Assembly (NCBI GenBank): GCA_002408345.1
Contig: DHRX01000185.1
Coordinates: 1 to 6,560 of the forward strand
Direction of reading: 5' to 3'
DNA: 6,560 bases
Source: Firmicutes bacterium UBA5301
GTDB taxonomy: Bacteria > Bacillota > UBA5301
Part shown: one piece after another, positions 5,273 through 6,560 of the stretch
Position numbering within the stretch: the stretch's first letter is position 1
How the letters are laid out: the number at the start of each line of letters is the position of its first letter
Program-made: the position numbers and the translations under genes
The notes under the pieces: model-generated
Told to the model about the DNA's origin: nothing
Seen by the model: the letters and a program-made list of their open reading frames with translations, nothing else
The model's database searches: none

Positions 5273-6395
5273 ACTATTGACCTTAATTTTGTTGGCGGAA
5301 CTACCTGGTATAGGACCGGTACGCTTGCGTAAGCTCTTAGAGCGTTACCCTGGTCCAACAGCTGCTTGGCAAGGCAGTTGGTCGGAATGGAAAGTTTGTC
5401 AGATGCCTTTTTCAGCTTGGCAGGCCAAACAAAATTTAGATTGGGAGCAGCAGTGCCGGCAACTAGCTGAGGAGCTAGATAACCATGGGGTAGGGGTTAT
5501 AACTTTTAAGCAAGGTTCTTATCCAGAATTGCTGCGACAAACTGCTACTCCACCAGTAGCTTTATTTTATCAAGGGAATCTAGAGCTTTTGACCAAGGGG
5601 TTCCCATTAGCTTTAGTTGGTACGAGACGGGCTAGCCAAGAAGGGCTGGACCTAGCTTTTCGCTTTGGCTTTGAGTTAGCTGAAGACGGCTTAACTGTGG
5701 TCAGTGGTTTAGCTATTGGCATAGATGGTTCGGCCCACCGTGGGGCTTTAGAAGCTCAGGGGGCTACTGTTGCTGTTTTAGGTGGAGGGCTAGGTTGTAT
5801 TTACCCTAGCCGACACCGGAATCTAGCTCACCAGATTGTGGAAAAGGGCGGTTTGCTTTTATCAGAATACCGGCCAACTCATCCTGCTATAGCCCCTCAG
5901 TTTAAAGCCCGCAATCGAATTATTGCGGGTTTAGGGAAAGGGGTTCTGGTGGTGGAAGCACCGGCAAGGAGCGGGGCTTTGATTACCGCTGAGTTTGCTT
6001 TAAATGAAGGCCGAGAAGTCTTTGTGTTACCGGGAAGCGTGGCCAATTCCAATTGGACCGGTTCGAATCGATTGTTAAGGGAAGGTGCTAAACTAGTTTT
6101 GGAGGTTGCCGATATATATGAGGAATTCCAGCAGCTCTCTTTAACAGACGGCAATAGAGAACAAATTTCTTTTGTTCCAGAAGAAGCACGCTTGCTACAG
6201 ACGATACATAGTTCTATCTGTAGCTTAGATGATTTGCCGGAAAGAGCTGATTTAAGCTGGGGAGAGACGGTATATTACCTTAGCCAATTGCAATTACGTA
6301 AATTAGTTGTAGTAAGTACCGATGGCCAAGTTCGGCCAGGTCCGCTATGGTCGAAAGTAATAGCTGGTTTACAAAAAGATGGTTGGTCACTATAA
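5256..6395 (+). CDS. dprA: DNA processing protein DprA (Smf)
   Basis: DprA binds incoming single-stranded DNA during natural transformation, protects it and loads RecA; it is widespread also in bacteria not known to be competent. The 379-residue protein is the long form. It has an N-terminal helix-hairpin-helix region with LPGIGPVRLRKLL (16-28) and a Rossmann-like core (about 85-290). The core motifs are LVGTRRAS (120-127), SGLAIGIDGSAHRGAL (150-165), VLGGGLGCIYPSRH (174-187), FKARNRIIAGL (216-226), VEAPARSGALITA (233-245) and GSNRLLREGAKL (269-280). A C-terminal winged-helix domain follows (about 305-372). Bacillus and pneumococcal DprA are nearer 280-300 residues and lack one or both end domains. 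GTG 5256 overlaps comM by 17 bases. The last codons of this gene contain the probable topA promoter. Confidence 0.97.
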   Translation: MALSPELLTLILLAELPGIGPVRLRKLLERYPGPTAAWQGSWSEWKVCQMPFSAWQAKQNLDWEQQCRQLAEELDNHGVGVITFKQGSYPELLRQTATPPVALFYQGNLELLTKGFPLALVGTRRASQEGLDLAFRFGFELAEDGLTVVSGLAIGIDGSAHRGALEAQGATVAVLGGGLGCIYPSRHRNLAHQIVEKGGLLLSEYRPTHPAIAPQFKARNRIIAGLGKGVLVVEAPARSGALITAEFALNEGREVFVLPGSVANSNWTGSNRLLREGAKLVLEVADIYEEFQQLSLTDGNREQISFVPEEARLLQTIHSSICSLDDLPERADLSWGETVYYLSQLQLRKLVVVSTDGQVRPGPLWSKVIAGLQKDGWSL

Positions 6396-6396
6396 T
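6368..6396 (+). promoter_or_regulatory. Probable sigma-A promoter for topA
   Basis: TTTACA (6368-6373, one mismatch to TTGACA), an exact 17-base spacer and a perfect TATAAT (6391-6396) form a near-consensus housekeeping promoter. The -35 box lies in dprA codons and the -10 box overlaps the dprA stop codon. Transcription would be expected to start near 6403, giving a leader of about 39 bases before the topA start. No other pair of this quality was found in the window by eye. Confidence 0.75.
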
Positions 6397-6429
6397 ATTA
6401 TGGAAGTGGAATTGGAAAGATTTTAGTTC

Positions 6430-6436
6430 GGAGGTG
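6430..6436 (+). promoter_or_regulatory. Ribosome binding site deciding the topA TTG start
   Basis: GGAGGTG lies five bases before TTG 6442. The frame has a stop (TAG, 6424-6426) upstream and no ATG or GTG after it before the conserved residues, so TTG is the only sensible start. Confidence 0.85.
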
Positions 6437-6441
6437 CCTGT

Positions 6442-6560
6442 TTGGCTAACAAATTAGTAATTGTTGAATCACCGGCAAAAGCTCGAACCATTAAAAAATT
6501 TCTCGGTCGAGGCTATACGGTAGAGGCGTCGGCAGGGCATGTACGGGATTTACCCAAAAG
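6442..6560 (+). CDS. topA: DNA topoisomerase I, N-terminal fragment (runs off the window)
   Basis: Type IA topoisomerase I relaxes negative supercoils by passing one strand through a transient nick. Only 39 codons plus two bases are present. The translation begins MANKLVIVESPAKARTIKKF and continues LGRGYTVEASAGHVRDLPK, the start of the Toprim domain. Glu9 and Lys13 in VESPAK sit at the same numbers as the Toprim Glu9 and nearby Lys of E. coli TopA, and GHVRDLP is the conserved following motif. The start is TTG, with a strong ribosome binding site five bases upstream and no alternative start in frame. The gene follows dprA, as in Bacillus subtilis, but probably has its own promoter at 6368-6396. 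The rest of the enzyme (catalytic tyrosine, zinc domains) lies outside the window. Confidence 0.95.
   Translation, partial: MANKLVIVESPAKARTIKKFLGRGYTVEASAGHVRDLPK

Noticed and set aside
5897..6154. Minus-strand open frames opposite dprA (and similar ones at 511-702, 1810-1992, 1989-2222, 2794-3081 and 5122-5358)
   Set aside because: All are opposite intact conserved genes, with no start signals or family motifs.
1..6560. A novel defence, mobile or regulatory system
   Set aside because: Every gene belongs to a known family in a commonly seen order. No repeats, insertion ends, toxin-antitoxin pairs, CRISPR, retron-like RNA or composition shift was seen on either strand.

Overview
The window is a compact housekeeping block of nine plus-strand genes: rimM, trmD, rplS, rbgA (ylqF), rnhB, yraN, comM, dprA and the first codons of topA. 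All product calls rest on family motifs read directly from the translated sequence. Three features point to a Bacillota genome, more likely a Clostridia-type lineage than a Bacillus. The order rimM-trmD-rplS-rbgA-rnhB...dprA-topA is shared with Bacillus subtilis. The ribonuclease HII carries the roughly 70-residue N-terminal extension seen in the Bacillus enzyme. A yraN-comM pair lies between rnhB and dprA, where B. subtilis has other genes. Genus cannot be decided from this sequence. Base composition looks moderate (mixed AT and GC at third positions) and even, with no sign of foreign DNA, insertion sequences, CRISPR, tRNA or rRNA.

Layout: bases 1-1657 hold a ribosome and tRNA maturation set (rimM, trmD, rplS) whose genes abut or overlap, ending in a strong intrinsic terminator at 1678-1708. 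The rbgA ribosome binding site begins two bases after the terminator T-tract, so rbgA has no room for its own promoter downstream of the hairpin and probably depends on read-through. From 1723 to 6395 runs a second tight series: rbgA (50S assembly GTPase), rnhB (RNA-DNA hybrid and ribonucleotide removal), yraN (putative nuclease-fold protein), comM (AAA+ branch-migration helicase) and dprA (RecA loader on incoming single-stranded DNA). Overlaps of 47, 1 and 17 bases link rnhB-yraN-comM-dprA. A near-consensus sigma-A promoter (TTTACA, 17 bases, TATAAT) lies across the last codons and stop of dprA and should drive topA, which starts with TTG at 6442 and runs off the right edge.

The first half serves translation (30S maturation by RimM, tRNA m1G37 by TrmD, L19, 50S maturation by RbgA). 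The second half serves DNA maintenance and natural transformation (RNase HII, YraN, ComM, DprA, TopA). Seven of nine genes clearly start with GTG or TTG. I see no undescribed system here. The points worth a second look are regulatory: the terminator set against rbgA, a decoy ATG overlapping the rbgA GTG start, the topA promoter embedded in dprA, and the long rnhB/yraN overlap. No stretch over 300 bases lacks a gene; the largest gaps are 65 bases (1658-1722) and 46 bases (6396-6441).
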